DNA of 49,035 bases from Chitinophagales bacterium (GTDB taxonomy: Bacteria > Bacteroidota > Bacteroidia > Chitinophagales > Chitinophagaceae), in contig JAATFV010000075.1 in assembly GCA_015655015.1 (NCBI GenBank), forward strand, positions 1-49,035. The letters run 5' to 3'. The position numbers were made by a program, and so were the translations under genes. This document shows positions 17,596 through 26,883 of the stretch, in pieces. A model generated the notes under the pieces. That model had not been told where the DNA came from, did not search any database, and was given only the letters and a program-made list of their open reading frames with translations. Position 1 is the stretch's first letter; the number at the start of each line of letters is the position of its first letter.

Positions 17596-18953
17596 AAAGG
17601 TTGCATTTCCCGGATCGTATTTCCCCGGATCCGTATAAAATAACTTCCCGCCGCAAGGCCCCCGAGGTCGACCGGCTGATGATAGCCAGGACTCTCTTTG
17701 CGGAAACTAAAGCTCCGTAGAACTTTCCCCTGTATATCCAATACACTGACCTGTAACATCCCCTGTTCCGGATTCACGAGATCCAGGTACAGTGTGCCTG
17801 AGGACGGATTGGGACTTATTCGCAAAGAGACATTTGCTGCAGGAACGATCACCTGAAGGATACCATAAAAACTGGTTTTGCCGTCCAGGTCTGCCTGGGT
17901 TAGTCTATAAAAATTTTTTCCGGGAAAGGGGGTATGGTCGGCGTATGTATAAGAATCTCCGCCGCCGGAGATCCCCGCCGCAGCAATGGTATCCAGGTTG
18001 GCAAACTGCTGCCCATCGGCCGATCGCTGAAGGATAAAATAACGGTTGTTCTGTTCAGAAAGAGTGGTCCAGTGAATATCGACCTGCATTTTATCGGTCG
18101 ATAAGGATGCCCCATAATCCCCCAGGGTGATCGGCAAAGGAGCCGTAATACCCCGGGAATATTGTAACATCCACTGGTATACATTCAGCCCGCGGTGTGT
18201 GAAAGCAGGGTCATAGGTCGTGGTCCAGCTATCATGACCGCTGACGGGAAAAATAGTGTCAATCGCAAGCGGTGTGGGTGGCGGCGAAGAATTGTTGATC
18301 AACGCTATGTTATTGATCGTATTGGAGGATGGAACGGTCGGGTCATCCTGGTTGTGTGTAGCGAATACGGGAAGATTCGCGGAAGCGATGATCTGCGCCG
18401 AAGGGGCATCGATAGCAGATCCCGAAACAGGCAGGATGGCCGCCAGCTTATTGGAATAAGTGCTGTTCATGGAAGCATAAAACCAGGTAACGCCGCCACC
18501 CAGGCTTATTCCCGTCAGGTAAATGCGATTGGCATCCACCCGGTAATGCTCAACGGCATATGTAATGAAAGCATCGACATCAGCCGAAGGCGGCCAATAG
18601 ATAAATTGCGGAGAAAGTATGATAAAGGAATAAGTATGCCCGTTCACTGTAAAAGAGGTCGGAAAAGGATGTGCCTCATCGTTAAGTAGCTTGGGGGGAC
18701 CATTGGCCAATACTTTGGGAAGATCGTCTCCCCCGTCCCCTAATTCTCCTGTTCCATGAACGAAGACCAATAGGGGATAATTCTGCGACCCTGTCTCATA
18801 CCCTGCTGGTAAATACTCATAGAACCCATTGCTGGATGGACTGGTAGTCACATGCCGGGGCGTTTGCACCTGCGAAATTCCCCGGCCGGGGATAATTGCA
18901 ATAAGAGCGAGGCATAACAATGCCCTCATACAGAATTGGAAGAATTCTTGCAT
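17583..18953 (-). CDS. Secreted alpha/beta hydrolase with T9SS C-terminal sorting domain
   Basis: About 456 residues. A signal peptide (RALLCLALIAIIPGRGISQ) precedes an alpha/beta hydrolase domain of the esterase / PHB-depolymerase-like type: YPLLVFVHGTGELGDGGDDL (oxyanion region), nucleophile elbow LTGISLGGG (Ser about 150), acid near HNQDDPTVP, and histidine in VSGHDSW. Then an FN3-like stretch (about 270-370) and a type A T9SS sorting domain (SLRISPNPSSGTLYLDL, LDIQGKVLR, LAAGSYFIRIRGNTI) ending in IIK. It is therefore a likely substrate of the gldKLMN machinery. ATG 18953 is given; ATG 18929 would make a shorter, equally good signal. The catalytic substrate is not predictable. Confidence 0.88.
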   Translation of the reverse strand: MQEFFQFCMRALLCLALIAIIPGRGISQVQTPRHVTTSPSSNGFYEYLPAGYETGSQNYPLLVFVHGTGELGDGGDDLPKVLANGPPKLLNDEAHPFPTSFTVNGHTYSFIILSPQFIYWPPSADVDAFITYAVEHYRVDANRIYLTGISLGGGVTWFYASMNSTYSNKLAAILPVSGSAIDAPSAQIIASANLPVFATHNQDDPTVPSSNTINNIALINNSSPPPTPLAIDTIFPVSGHDSWTTTYDPAFTHRGLNVYQWMLQYSRGITAPLPITLGDYGASLSTDKMQVDIHWTTLSEQNNRYFILQRSADGQQFANLDTIAAAGISGGGDSYTYADHTPFPGKNFYRLTQADLDGKTSFYGILQVIVPAANVSLRISPNPSSGTLYLDLVNPEQGMLQVSVLDIQGKVLRSFSFRKESPGYHQPVDLGGLAAGSYFIRIRGNTIREMQPFIIK

Positions 18954-19099
18954 ACACACAGGATTAACAACAGCGTGAAATCAGTTAGCACCAGGAAAAA
19001 GCCGCCGGTCATACCGGGCAGCACTATGAAAGACGGGATAGGGGGGAATCAACTTGCCCCAATTCTCATGCCAATCTGAATATCCCAAAGGCGTTTTCA

Positions 19100-19164
19100 G
19101 TCTGCGGACCGACATTACCCATTTCCGGGGATGCGCTGGCCGGAAGTTAAGCGCATCTCCGGAA
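19100..19164 (+). repeat. Structured repeat copy H
   Basis: P2 is GTC-TGCG-GAC (19100-19109), then a linker with CGACATTACCCA. P3 is TTCCGGGGATGCGC (19123-19136) with GCGCATCTCCGGAA (19151-19164), 14 pairs including one G-T. No clear P1. It lies in the 228-base gap between the hydrolase and icd genes, on the strand opposite to both. Confidence 0.65.
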
Positions 19165-19181
19165 ACGTCTATTTACTCCTG

Positions 19182-20633
19182 TTACTGTCCCTGGGCCAGG
19201 GAATACGCTTTTTTACCTCCCCACATGTTAAGTAATTCAGAAGAGCATATTTTGAAATCACCGCTCAGGCTTACATACAGTCCAAGCACGTCCATTTGAT
19301 TTAAGGGAGATCCGTCGATGCTTTCAAAACGGACATTGTATTGGTTCACCAGGTTCGTATACACCGACCCGGTAGGCCATACCTGGGTGCCCCTGTTGCT
19401 GATGTTGATAAGGTTGAATTTCACTCCCCCATGCCGCTGGCATTTTTTAGCGATATTGACAGGCTGCTCCGAACTCTCGATGAAGAAGTCCACCCCGACG
19501 ATATATTCTTTTTGTGTCTCTTCCGTGACCATCATTTCATTACGGTCCAGCTTGAAGGAAGTTGGCGTAGGGGTCATATTGGGCAGGATCGGCTTGGCTC
19601 CCTGTACCGGGGTCTTGCCAAAGTTGCCGATGATAGCTGCCGCAAATTGCGTAGTATTCAGGGACGGCGTGCTCTTATCGCCAAAATCACCTGTGTGCAC
19701 TTTCTGTTCCAGCGTAAATAAAAGGGCATTTTCGATGATAGCTGCATTCTCCATAAAGCCCAGGTGCCGCAGCATGGCGATCCCGCTCAGCAATAGAGCC
19801 GTCGGGTTGGCGATATTCTTTCCGGCAATATCCGGAGCTGTTCCATGTACGGCTTCGAAAATGGCGATATGGTCCCCGATATTGGCTGAAGGCGCAAAGC
19901 CCAGGCCTCCCACCAGGCCGGCACAAAGGTCCGAAATAATGTCTCCCTGCAGATTGGTCAGCACCACGACGTCGAACTCCTGAGGCCGCACCACCAGCTT
20001 CATGGCCAGATCATCTACGATGATATCGTCAGCCTTCAGCTCAGGATATTCTTTGGCCACTTCCATAAAACACTCCAGGAAGAGGCCATCCGTCAATTTC
20101 ATGATATTCGCCTTATGCCCGCAGGTAATGCGCCTGGCGCCATTTTTCTTAGCCATTTCAAAGGCATATTTGATCACCTGTAAACTTCCGGGACGGGTGA
20201 TAAAACGGCGGCTAAGCGCTACATCCTGCGTCAGCATGTGCTCGATGCCGCCATAAGTATCCTCAATGTTCTCCCGTACAATGGTGATATCTATAGGAAT
20301 GCCCGCCTTTGAAAAAACGGTGTCCACACCATGTAATGTCTGAAATACCCTTTTATTGGCATAGGTGTTCCAGGTTTTCCGGGCAGTAACATTCACACTC
20401 TTCACTCCCTTCCCTTTGGGTGTTTCCATCGGACCTTTGAATAAGATCCCCAATTCCTCGATCGTATGCTGAGCCTCAGGCGTCATCCCGTTGGAAAAAC
20501 CTTTATCAAATACCCACTTTCCCATATCCACGAACTCATATTCCAGGGGAACCTTCCCCATCCGGAATATAGTAAGGACTGCATCCATGATTTCCGGACC
20601 TATTCCATCTCCCTTTGCAACTGCGATCTTCAT
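19182..20633 (-). CDS. icd: NADP-dependent isocitrate dehydrogenase, long (Thermus/Rickettsia-like) form
   Basis: A 483-residue TCA-cycle enzyme that oxidatively decarboxylates isocitrate to 2-oxoglutarate. N-terminal isopropylmalate/isocitrate dehydrogenase fold to about residue 330: [89 protein letters not shown] and [20 protein letters not shown] separate C-terminal domain of about 120 residues ([20 protein letters not shown] to [14 protein letters not shown]) marks the long homodimeric subfamily seen in Thermus and Rickettsia. Cofactor preference is assigned from the subfamily, not proved here. A -7 box lies 82 bases upstream. Confidence 0.93.
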   Translation of the reverse strand: MKIAVAKGDGIGPEIMDAVLTIFRMGKVPLEYEFVDMGKWVFDKGFSNGMTPEAQHTIEELGILFKGPMETPKGKGVKSVNVTARKTWNTYANKRVFQTLHGVDTVFSKAGIPIDITIVRENIEDTYGGIEHMLTQDVALSRRFITRPGSLQVIKYAFEMAKKNGARRITCGHKANIMKLTDGLFLECFMEVAKEYPELKADDIIVDDLAMKLVVRPQEFDVVVLTNLQGDIISDLCAGLVGGLGFAPSANIGDHIAIFEAVHGTAPDIAGKNIANPTALLLSGIAMLRHLGFMENAAIIENALLFTLEQKVHTGDFGDKSTPSLNTTQFAAAIIGNFGKTPVQGAKPILPNMTPTPTSFKLDRNEMMVTEETQKEYIVGVDFFIESSEQPVNIAKKCQRHGGVKFNLINISNRGTQVWPTGSVYTNLVNQYNVRFESIDGSPLNQMDVLGLYVSLSGDFKICSSELLNMWGGKKAYSLAQGQ

Positions 20634-20715
20634 ATGTTGAAAATTTATTATTTGTATAAAAACTGAATTCCCAGCCTAAACGTATTTCTCTTCTTCCTAT
20701 TTTGAAAAGATCGCG

Positions 20716-20723
20716 CAAAATTA
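20716..20723 (-). promoter_or_regulatory. -7 promoter box for icd
   Basis: On the minus strand TAATTTTG matches TAnnTTTG exactly, 82 bases before the icd start. It predicts a leader of about 75 bases. The -33 region shows no clear TTG. Confidence 0.4.
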
Positions 20724-20809
20724 GGCTAGATTTGATATAAGGGCATTAAATTGTGAACATTACTTTTAATGCCTCGTGATTTTGATTAATTTTAGAAAAA
20801 TTTGATTAG

Positions 20810-21196
20810 ATGGCAAACAAGATCTCAGAAGGGGTGGAGGTGAGTGTCGAGACCTTTTATCAGCCGGATTATTCTAATCCCATATCCGGTGAGTATATGT
20901 TTGCCTATCGCATTACCATTGAGAACCATAATAACTTCTCCGTAAAGCTGCACCGCCGTCACTGGCATATCTTCGACAGCAATGGAAGCTCCCGTGAAGT
21001 AGAAGGGGAAGGAGTCGTAGGAGTACAGCCCATCCTCCATCCCGGCGAAAGATATCAATATGTCAGCGGCTGCAACCTGCGCACCGAGATGGGAAAAATG
21101 TATGGCTCTTACACGATGGAAAATCTCAATAACAAGACCACCTTCGAGGTCAATATCCCCATATTTGAAATGATCGTGCCTTTTAAAATGAATTAG
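20810..21196 (+). CDS. apaG: ApaG (DUF525) protein
   Basis: A 128-residue single-domain protein with the immunoglobulin-like ApaG fold: VSVETFYQPDYSNP, GEYMFAYRITIENHNNFSVK, LHRRHWHIFDSNGSSREVEG, GVVGVQPILHPGERYQYVSG, NLRTEMGKMYGSYTMEN and the final strand VNIPIFEMIVPF. ApaG proteins bind divalent metals or phosphoanhydrides and are associated with cobalt/magnesium homeostasis, but their mechanism is not established. Single plus-strand gene between two minus-strand blocks, with its own terminator. Confidence 0.95.
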   Translation: MANKISEGVEVSVETFYQPDYSNPISGEYMFAYRITIENHNNFSVKLHRRHWHIFDSNGSSREVEGEGVVGVQPILHPGERYQYVSGCNLRTEMGKMYGSYTMENLNNKTTFEVNIPIFEMIVPFKMN

Positions 21197-21233
21197 GTCT
21201 CGTTAAAAAGGATTCTCTTAAATGGACTAAATG

Positions 21234-21265
21234 AATGAGGCCTCCCATCGGCGGGAGACCTCATT
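21234..21265. terminator. Bidirectional terminator between apaG and OPT gene
   Basis: AATGAGG-C-CTCCC (21234-21246) pairs with GGGAG-A-CCTCATT (21253-21265) with one internal mismatch. It is between convergent genes and a moderate T tract follows. Confidence 0.65.
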
Positions 21266-21322
21266 CTGTTTAATATTATGGATCGTTGTGTTTAATTATT
21301 ATGTATCGTAAACCGGCTTTTC

Positions 21323-23383
21323 TCAAAGAATGGCATCCGTTTGTTTGTCCTCCTTTGTAGCCGCCCTGTAAAGCGCATAACCCATCAGGGCAAAGAACGC
21401 CACTCCCAGCAGGTAATAACCGCCTTCGCCCATCGTTCCCGTCAGCCAGCTTTCCATGTTCACCTTTTTTAACAGATAAACGATCTTATCCGGTATATTC
21501 AGGAAGGCGAAGATCACGCCCATTAAAGCCCCTCCCGCCACCAGCCCGGTGGCAAAAAGGTTGCCCTTTTCCAGGTCCTCTTCTCCTTCTTTGGCGACAA
21601 ACCCTCTTTTCTTTTTTACCCGGTCCGTCAATCCACGGAGGGCTCCTCCCAGGAAAATAGGAAGGGTAGTAGAGATAGGCAGGTATACGCCAATGGCGAA
21701 GCTGAGGGCCCTGACGCCGCATAATTCCATCACTAAGGCCAGGGCTGCCCCGGCCAGGACGAAATTCCAGTCCAGGTTCCTGGAGAGGATGCCCTTGATC
21801 AGCGTGGCCATTAAGGTAGCCTGCGGAGCATTATACTGGCTGCCGATAGCATGGGTGATCCCTTTGGCGGCCATCTCGCTGCTGGGGATATCCAGCACCT
21901 TTATCGTGAGCCCGACGGCAATCGCGGAGACAATGACGCCGATAAAGAGGGCCAGCTGCTGATAGCGGGGGGTAGCCCCGATCAGGTAACCTGTCTTCAG
22001 GTCCTGGGAGGTGCCGCCTGCATTGGATGCTGCAATGCAGACCATACCTCCGACGACCAGGGCCATTGGTTCATACACCTTTCCCCCCCAGCCCACCGCG
22101 AGGAAGATCAGGCAGGTGCCCATCACAGTGGCAATGGTCATACCCGAGACCGGGCTGTTGGAAGAGCCGATGATCCCCACGATCCGGGAAGCTACCGTTA
22201 CGAAGAAGGCGCTGAATATGAGGATCAGCAATCCTATCAATAACCGGTTGAAAAAGCTATTTCCGGGGATAATGGTAAGAAATCCGATCAGCACGACCAG
22301 GGCCAGGCTCCCGAATAATACTACTTTAATATTCAGGTCACGTTCCGTCCTCAGCGGGACGCTCATGCCTTTTTCTTTTACTGCGCCAATGCTCTCTTTA
22401 AAGGAGGAAACAATGGTAGGGATTGTTTTTATTAAGGTGATCAGCCCTCCCATGGCCACTGCGCCGGCGCCGATCTGGCGTATATAAGCACGATAAATGG
22501 CGGAGGCAGGATCGGCAAAGGTCCTGGTGACAGGATCCCAGCCGCCATAACCGCCGGCTGTTCCAATATCTTTCAGGAATCCCAGCTTCACCTGTTGCAG
22601 GGCGATGTTCACGGGATCTATCAGGGAGGCCAGCAAGGGTTGCAGCACCAGCCAGCTCAGTACGCTGCCGGCAACCAGTATTCCACCGATCTTGGGTCCG
22701 ATGATGTAACCTACCCCCATATATTCCGGCGTGATATCGGCGGAGATCTGGGCGGAGGGGAAAATTTTGTTCAGCCCCTTATTCTTTACGGTATCGTATA
22801 GAGGCGTCTCGGCAATGATCCTGAACATTTTTTGCAGGATGGCGTAGACAAAGGCCAGGCCAAGTCCCTGGAAAGCAGTTTTGGCAAATTCTCCGCCTTT
22901 TTCACCCGCTTTCAGGACGGATGCACAGGCCGTGCCTTCCGGATAGGGCAGGGTCTCGTGTTCCTTGACGATCAGGGAACGACGCAGGGGGATCATCAGC
23001 AACGTGCCCAGCATGCCGCCGAAGATGGCCAGTATGAAAATAACGGCATAATTAAAGAAACCGCCGGAGTCGGCTGTCGACAGGAAGAGAAAACCCGGTA
23101 AGGTGAATACTACTCCCGCAGCGATGCTTTCACTGGCGCTGCCTGTTGTCTGGATGATATTATTTTCAAGGATGGTGGTTTTGAACAATTTCTTGCCCAG
23201 GGTAATGGCCAGCACGGCAATGGGGATCGAAGCTGAAACGGTAAGCCCCGCTTTCAAGGCTAAATACACGGTAGATGCTCCAAAAAGGATCCCGAAAATG
23301 CTGCCCAGCAGCAATGCCTTGACGGTGAACTCCTTCATTTCCGTTTCAGGACTAACAAAAGGGACAAATTTCTTTTCAGCCAT
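21323..23383 (-). CDS. OPT-family oligopeptide transporter
   Basis: A 686-residue polytopic membrane protein with about 15-16 hydrophobic segments. N-terminal FVPFVSPETEMKEFTVKALLLGSIFG and the loop LPYPEGTACASVLKAGE are characteristic of the bacterial OPT (oligopeptide transporter) superfamily. Also seen: GVGYIIGPKIGGILVAG, SNSPVSGMTIATVMG and ASNAGGTSQDLKTGYLIGATP. Expected to import peptides or metal-chelate compounds by proton coupling. It is 67 bases after the POT gene, so the two transporters are probably transcribed together. Confidence 0.93.
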   Translation of the reverse strand: MAEKKFVPFVSPETEMKEFTVKALLLGSIFGILFGASTVYLALKAGLTVSASIPIAVLAITLGKKLFKTTILENNIIQTTGSASESIAAGVVFTLPGFLFLSTADSGGFFNYAVIFILAIFGGMLGTLLMIPLRRSLIVKEHETLPYPEGTACASVLKAGEKGGEFAKTAFQGLGLAFVYAILQKMFRIIAETPLYDTVKNKGLNKIFPSAQISADITPEYMGVGYIIGPKIGGILVAGSVLSWLVLQPLLASLIDPVNIALQQVKLGFLKDIGTAGGYGGWDPVTRTFADPASAIYRAYIRQIGAGAVAMGGLITLIKTIPTIVSSFKESIGAVKEKGMSVPLRTERDLNIKVVLFGSLALVVLIGFLTIIPGNSFFNRLLIGLLILIFSAFFVTVASRIVGIIGSSNSPVSGMTIATVMGTCLIFLAVGWGGKVYEPMALVVGGMVCIAASNAGGTSQDLKTGYLIGATPRYQQLALFIGVIVSAIAVGLTIKVLDIPSSEMAAKGITHAIGSQYNAPQATLMATLIKGILSRNLDWNFVLAGAALALVMELCGVRALSFAIGVYLPISTTLPIFLGGALRGLTDRVKKKRGFVAKEGEEDLEKGNLFATGLVAGGALMGVIFAFLNIPDKIVYLLKKVNMESWLTGTMGEGGYYLLGVAFFALMGYALYRAATKEDKQTDAIL

Positions 23384-23450
23384 AAAAGTGAGGTTGGTTA
23401 CTTATGTTATTATATAATCGGACTATTCTGTTCAGTTTGAAATCAGCTCC

Positions 23451-25118
23451 TCACGCTTCCCCTGTCTTATCGCGCATAATCTGGTTCAGGGATCCGATGC
23501 GGCTGTAGATCAGGATGCCTCCAATGACGGCCCCGACGAACCAGATGATAAAATAAACCCTTTTGTCCGGGAATTTATCCCAGGAGCTGGTCATTAGTCC
23601 GGCAACCTTGCTTCCCAGGGACATGGTAAGGAACCATCCCCCCATCAGCAGGGACGTCAGGCGCGGCGGCGCCAGCTTGGATACCAGGGACAAGCCGATG
23701 GGGCTGCAGCAGACCTCGGCCGCGGTAATGACGAAATATGTACCCCATAACCAGCCCGGGGAGACCTTATATTGATAGATGGAAGAGACGGAGAGCACGG
23801 CAAATAACATGACCACCGAAGAAAGGCCCGAAAGGAAGAGGGCGATGCCAAACTTGGAAGCCGTCGTCGGCTCCTTTCCTTTTTTCCGGAGATAGCTGAA
23901 CAAAGCCACCAGGAGAGGGGTGAGCGTTACGATAAAGAAGGGTCCTATAGATTCGAATATCTCGGTATTTACCAGCTTCACATCCTGACCGGGCGGAGGC
24001 CAGTCCTGCCTGGGGACATTTAAAAAATAAGGATCAGGTCCCATCGTTGTCGCTATCTTCCCGCTATCGCCCTGGACCGGCACCATAAATGCGTCCAGCT
24101 TGCTGATTGGCCTTGGCGTCGTATTGACGGTTTGCATCATCCCCAGCCAATCCGCTCCTTTTTCTATGACAGGCGAGGAGATCGTCCGGTCCGTATGCTG
24201 CTCTGCCCAAAGGGTATAAGCGGTGAAGTTCTGGTAATACACGGCCCAGAAGATAACGGAGATGGCAAAGATGAACAGTAAGGCGCCGATCCCTTTCTTG
24301 TCCTGTCCTTTTGCCCTGACCCAAAGGGAAACAAAAAAAGCGATCACCGGAACGCAGGCGAATACAAAGGCATCACTGGAAGTGCTGCCCATGATCGTCG
24401 TATGAAATAATCTGCCGGGCAATGTATACCCGATCAGCGCAGCTATGATGCCGGGGACAAAAACATACAGCAGGATCTGCCCCAGGGACATATCTTCCTT
24501 TAGCGGCTCTCTGCGGACATCCCCTATCTTCACATGTTTTACATTGAGCCCGAAATTGATCAGCCCGATGATCATTCCCAGACCGGCGGCGCCGAAAGCA
24601 AATCCCCAACCGTATTTATTGCGCAGATAGGCCGCCGCGAAATTACAGACCAGCGCACCTATATTGATGCCCATATAAAAGATGTTATAGGCATTGTCCT
24701 TTAGGGGCTTCAGGTCCTCCCTGTTATAGATATTACCCAGCAAGGTGCTGATATTGGGCTTGAAGAAGCCATTGCCGACAATGATCAGGCCCAGGGAAAC
24801 ATACATGGCCGTATCCCCCGGCAACACCAGTCCAAGGTATCCTGCGGCCAGCAGCCCCCCCCCTATGAAAATGGATTTGACATAACCTAAATAGCGGTCT
24901 GCGATCATACCCCCGATGAAAAGCGGAAGCCAGATAAGGGCAAGAAAGGTGCCGGTGACATCGGCTGCCGAGCTTTTGGAGAACCCTTTCCCGTCCTTCA
25001 GGTAAAGCAACAGGATGCCGGCAAGCAGGTAATAGGCGAATCGCTCCCACATTTCTGTTAAAAAAAGTACATACAGGGCTTTAGGATGTCTGCCGGTCCT
25101 GGTGGTAGGGAGGCTCAT
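23451..25118 (-). CDS. POT/PTR2-family proton-coupled di/tripeptide transporter
   Basis: A 555-residue major-facilitator protein. The first helix carries the POT signature ExxERFxYY (E22, E25, R26 in TEMWERFAYYLLAG) needed for proton coupling. Also present are GGMIADRYLGYVKSIFIGG (loop 2-3), LGLIIVGNGFFKPNISTLLG and NIFYMGINIGALVC. It has the bacterial insertion of two extra helices in the middle and about 14 membrane segments. The C-terminal half has TAAEVCCSPIGLSLVSKLAP, with the FSYYG-type equivalent in helix 10. First gene of a two-gene peptide transport unit. Its promoter lies in the 473-base gap to purD. Confidence 0.95.
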   Translation of the reverse strand: MSLPTTRTGRHPKALYVLFLTEMWERFAYYLLAGILLLYLKDGKGFSKSSAADVTGTFLALIWLPLFIGGMIADRYLGYVKSIFIGGGLLAAGYLGLVLPGDTAMYVSLGLIIVGNGFFKPNISTLLGNIYNREDLKPLKDNAYNIFYMGINIGALVCNFAAAYLRNKYGWGFAFGAAGLGMIIGLINFGLNVKHVKIGDVRREPLKEDMSLGQILLYVFVPGIIAALIGYTLPGRLFHTTIMGSTSSDAFVFACVPVIAFFVSLWVRAKGQDKKGIGALLFIFAISVIFWAVYYQNFTAYTLWAEQHTDRTISSPVIEKGADWLGMMQTVNTTPRPISKLDAFMVPVQGDSGKIATTMGPDPYFLNVPRQDWPPPGQDVKLVNTEIFESIGPFFIVTLTPLLVALFSYLRKKGKEPTTASKFGIALFLSGLSSVVMLFAVLSVSSIYQYKVSPGWLWGTYFVITAAEVCCSPIGLSLVSKLAPPRLTSLLMGGWFLTMSLGSKVAGLMTSSWDKFPDKRVYFIIWFVGAVIGGILIYSRIGSLNQIMRDKTGEA

Positions 25119-25208
25119 GCTTTTTAAAAATTAGGGCCTAAAATACAGATAAATCCCTATACGCCGGCAAATTATGCTTCGCATAACCCGTCACGGCTTC
25201 TGTCACCT

Positions 25209-25294
25209 AAGACGCCATAGGCGTCTTGGCCGAAGGCCCATCATCAGACATTTGTCGGAGACGGGTTATATTTCCAGAAACTCGTCTCCGACAA
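25209..25294 (+). repeat. Structured repeat copy A
   Basis: P1 AAGACGCC (25209-25216), loop ATA, GGCGTCTT (25220-25227). P2 GGCC-GAA-GGCC (25228-25238). Linker CATCATCAGAC. P3 TTGTCGGAGACG (25252-25263) with CGTCTCCGACAA (25283-25294), and the loop starts GGTTATATTTCC. This is the best-formed copy and serves as reference. Confidence 0.8.
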
Positions 25295-25474
25295 TCTTTC
25301 AGGGGCCCTTTTGTCCATTTCGCGGTCAGATCCGTGCTCTCTTTAAATCCTTTCTGCCGTTCGTCCTTCTCCCCGCTCCCGCCCCTGTTATTTATACCGC
25401 GATCCTCCTTTATAACCCGCCGCATAAAATTCTTTTTCAGAATGTGCTTATGATATTCGAATTTCGGGGCCCGG

Positions 25475-25559
25475 TTCGCGTCTCCGGATTTGCTGAAATA
25501 TATCCTTCGGCGCGAAACCATTAATGTCGGGCCTTCGGCCATCGGACCTGTGGTCCGAT
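25475..25559 (-). repeat. Structured repeat copy E (reverse orientation)
   Basis: Read on the minus strand: P1 ATCGGACC-ACA-GGTCCGAT (25541-25559), P2 GGCC-GAA-GGCC (25530-25540), linker CGACATTAATGG, then P3 with outer stem TTCGCG/CGCGAA, inner stem GGAT/ATCC and a loop with ATATTTC. It faces copy A and resembles copy C in its P3 design. Confidence 0.75.
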
Positions 25560-25591
25560 TTGGTTTGGAACGTGAATAATAATTAACACCC

Positions 25592-26872
25592 ATGAATATT
25601 TTATTGTTAGGCTCAGGAGGCAGGGAACATGCGCTGGCGTGGAAGCTCATTCAAAGTAGTCTTTGCTCGGCGCTGTTCATCGCTCCGGGCAATGCGGGTA
25701 CGGCCCGGTGCGGCACCAACGTAGATCTTTCTTCCACGGATTTCGACGGGCTCAAAAAATTCTGTCTGAAAGAAAAGATCGGGATGGTGGTCGTGGGCCC
25801 CGAAGAGCCCCTGGTCAAAGGCATCGTCGACTTTTTTGCCGCTGACCCTGCTCTGCGGGAGATCCATGTCATCGGCCCTTCTGCCAAAGGCGCCCTGCTG
25901 GAAGGCAGCAAGGCCTTTTCAAAAAAATTCATGGATCGCCATAATATCCCCACTGCGGCGTATCGGGAGTTTAATACAGCTAATTATTCGGAAGGCGTCC
26001 TTTATTTACAACAGCATTCCTTACCTATCGTGCTGAAGGCGGACGGACTGGCAGCCGGTAAAGGGGTCGTTATCTGTCAAAGTCATATTGAAGCAATAGC
26101 TGAATTTGAGCTGATGCTGCAGGGGAACAAGTTCGGAGAAGCAGGCAGCAAGGTGGTGGTAGAAGAGTTCCTGACGGGCATCGAGCTCTCCGTTTTTGTA
26201 TTGACGGACGGCAGGAATTACGTGATCCTGCCGGAAGCAAAAGACTACAAGCGCGTGGGAGAAGGAGATAAAGGGCCCAATACCGGCGGTATGGGCGCCG
26301 TAAGCCCCGTTCCTTTTGCCGACGAGTCTTTTATGGGTAAAATAACGGAACGCATTATCGAGCCTACCGTTAAAGGCCTTTCCCTGGAAAATATCGACTA
26401 TAAAGGGTTCATTTTTATCGGCGTGATCAAAGTGGGAGAGGATCCTCTTGTGATAGAATATAATTGCCGGCTGGGTGACCCGGAGACAGAAGTGGTGATG
26501 CCCAGGCTGAAGAACGACCTGGTAGAGCTCTTCAGGGCAACGGCCGAACAACGGCTGGACCAGGTGATCATTGAAAAAGATGAACGTATTGCCTGCACCA
26601 TCGTGGCTGTGAGCGGAGGGTACCCCGGCAGCTATGAGAAAGGCCTCCCCATCACAGGGCTGGATACCGCCTGGCCGGCGGACAGCCTGGTCTTTCATGC
26701 AGGCACCAAACTGCAAAAAGATGCCATTGTAACGAGCGGCGGAAGGGTGCTGTGCGTCACTTCTTTTGCAGAGACGGTGTACGAGGCCGTTGATAAATCA
26801 AGGGACGTCCTGGAGCAGATCAATTTCGAAGGGATCTATTACAGGCGTGATATAGGGTACGAGTTTCTCTAA
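25592..26872 (+). CDS. purD: Phosphoribosylamine-glycine ligase (GAR synthetase)
   Basis: A 426-residue ATP-grasp enzyme joining 5-phosphoribosylamine and glycine in purine synthesis step 2. N-domain: MNILLLGSGGREHALAWKL and IAPGNAGTA. ATP-grasp parts: SKAFSKKFMDRHNIPTA, VLKADGLAAGKGVVIC, VVEEFLTGIELSVFVLTDG, EAKDYKRVGEGDKGPNTGGM, YNCRLGDPETEVVMPRLKND. The C-terminal domain ends VYEAVDKSRDVLEQINFEGIYYRRDIG. Length is typical for the stand-alone form. It is 11 bases upstream of the tryptophan dioxygenase gene. Confidence 0.97.
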   Translation: MNILLLGSGGREHALAWKLIQSSLCSALFIAPGNAGTARCGTNVDLSSTDFDGLKKFCLKEKIGMVVVGPEEPLVKGIVDFFAADPALREIHVIGPSAKGALLEGSKAFSKKFMDRHNIPTAAYREFNTANYSEGVLYLQQHSLPIVLKADGLAAGKGVVICQSHIEAIAEFELMLQGNKFGEAGSKVVVEEFLTGIELSVFVLTDGRNYVILPEAKDYKRVGEGDKGPNTGGMGAVSPVPFADESFMGKITERIIEPTVKGLSLENIDYKGFIFIGVIKVGEDPLVIEYNCRLGDPETEVVMPRLKNDLVELFRATAEQRLDQVIIEKDERIACTIVAVSGGYPGSYEKGLPITGLDTAWPADSLVFHAGTKLQKDAIVTSGGRVLCVTSFAETVYEAVDKSRDVLEQINFEGIYYRRDIGYEFL

Positions 26873-26883
26873 AATAAACATAT

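Larger units (their letters stand above)
25119..25591. other. 473-base divergent intergenic region
   Basis: Between the POT gene (minus) and purD (plus). It holds two copies of the structured repeat in opposite orientations (25209-25294 and 25475-25559) and a small hairpin TTATGC-TTC-GCATAA (25172-25186). The roughly 180 bases between the two copies are pyrimidine-rich and contain GGGGCCC twice. Both divergent promoters must lie here, but no exact TAnnTTTG box was found next to either start codon. Small open frames that cross the repeats are not credible genes. Confidence 0.6.

Noticed and set aside
25174..25650. Small open frames on both strands in the POT-purD gap
   Set aside because: They run through both hairpin repeats, have no start signal and no recognisable domain.
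26021..26716. Open frame opposite purD (231 codons)
   Set aside because: Inside a strongly supported purD; shadow frame.
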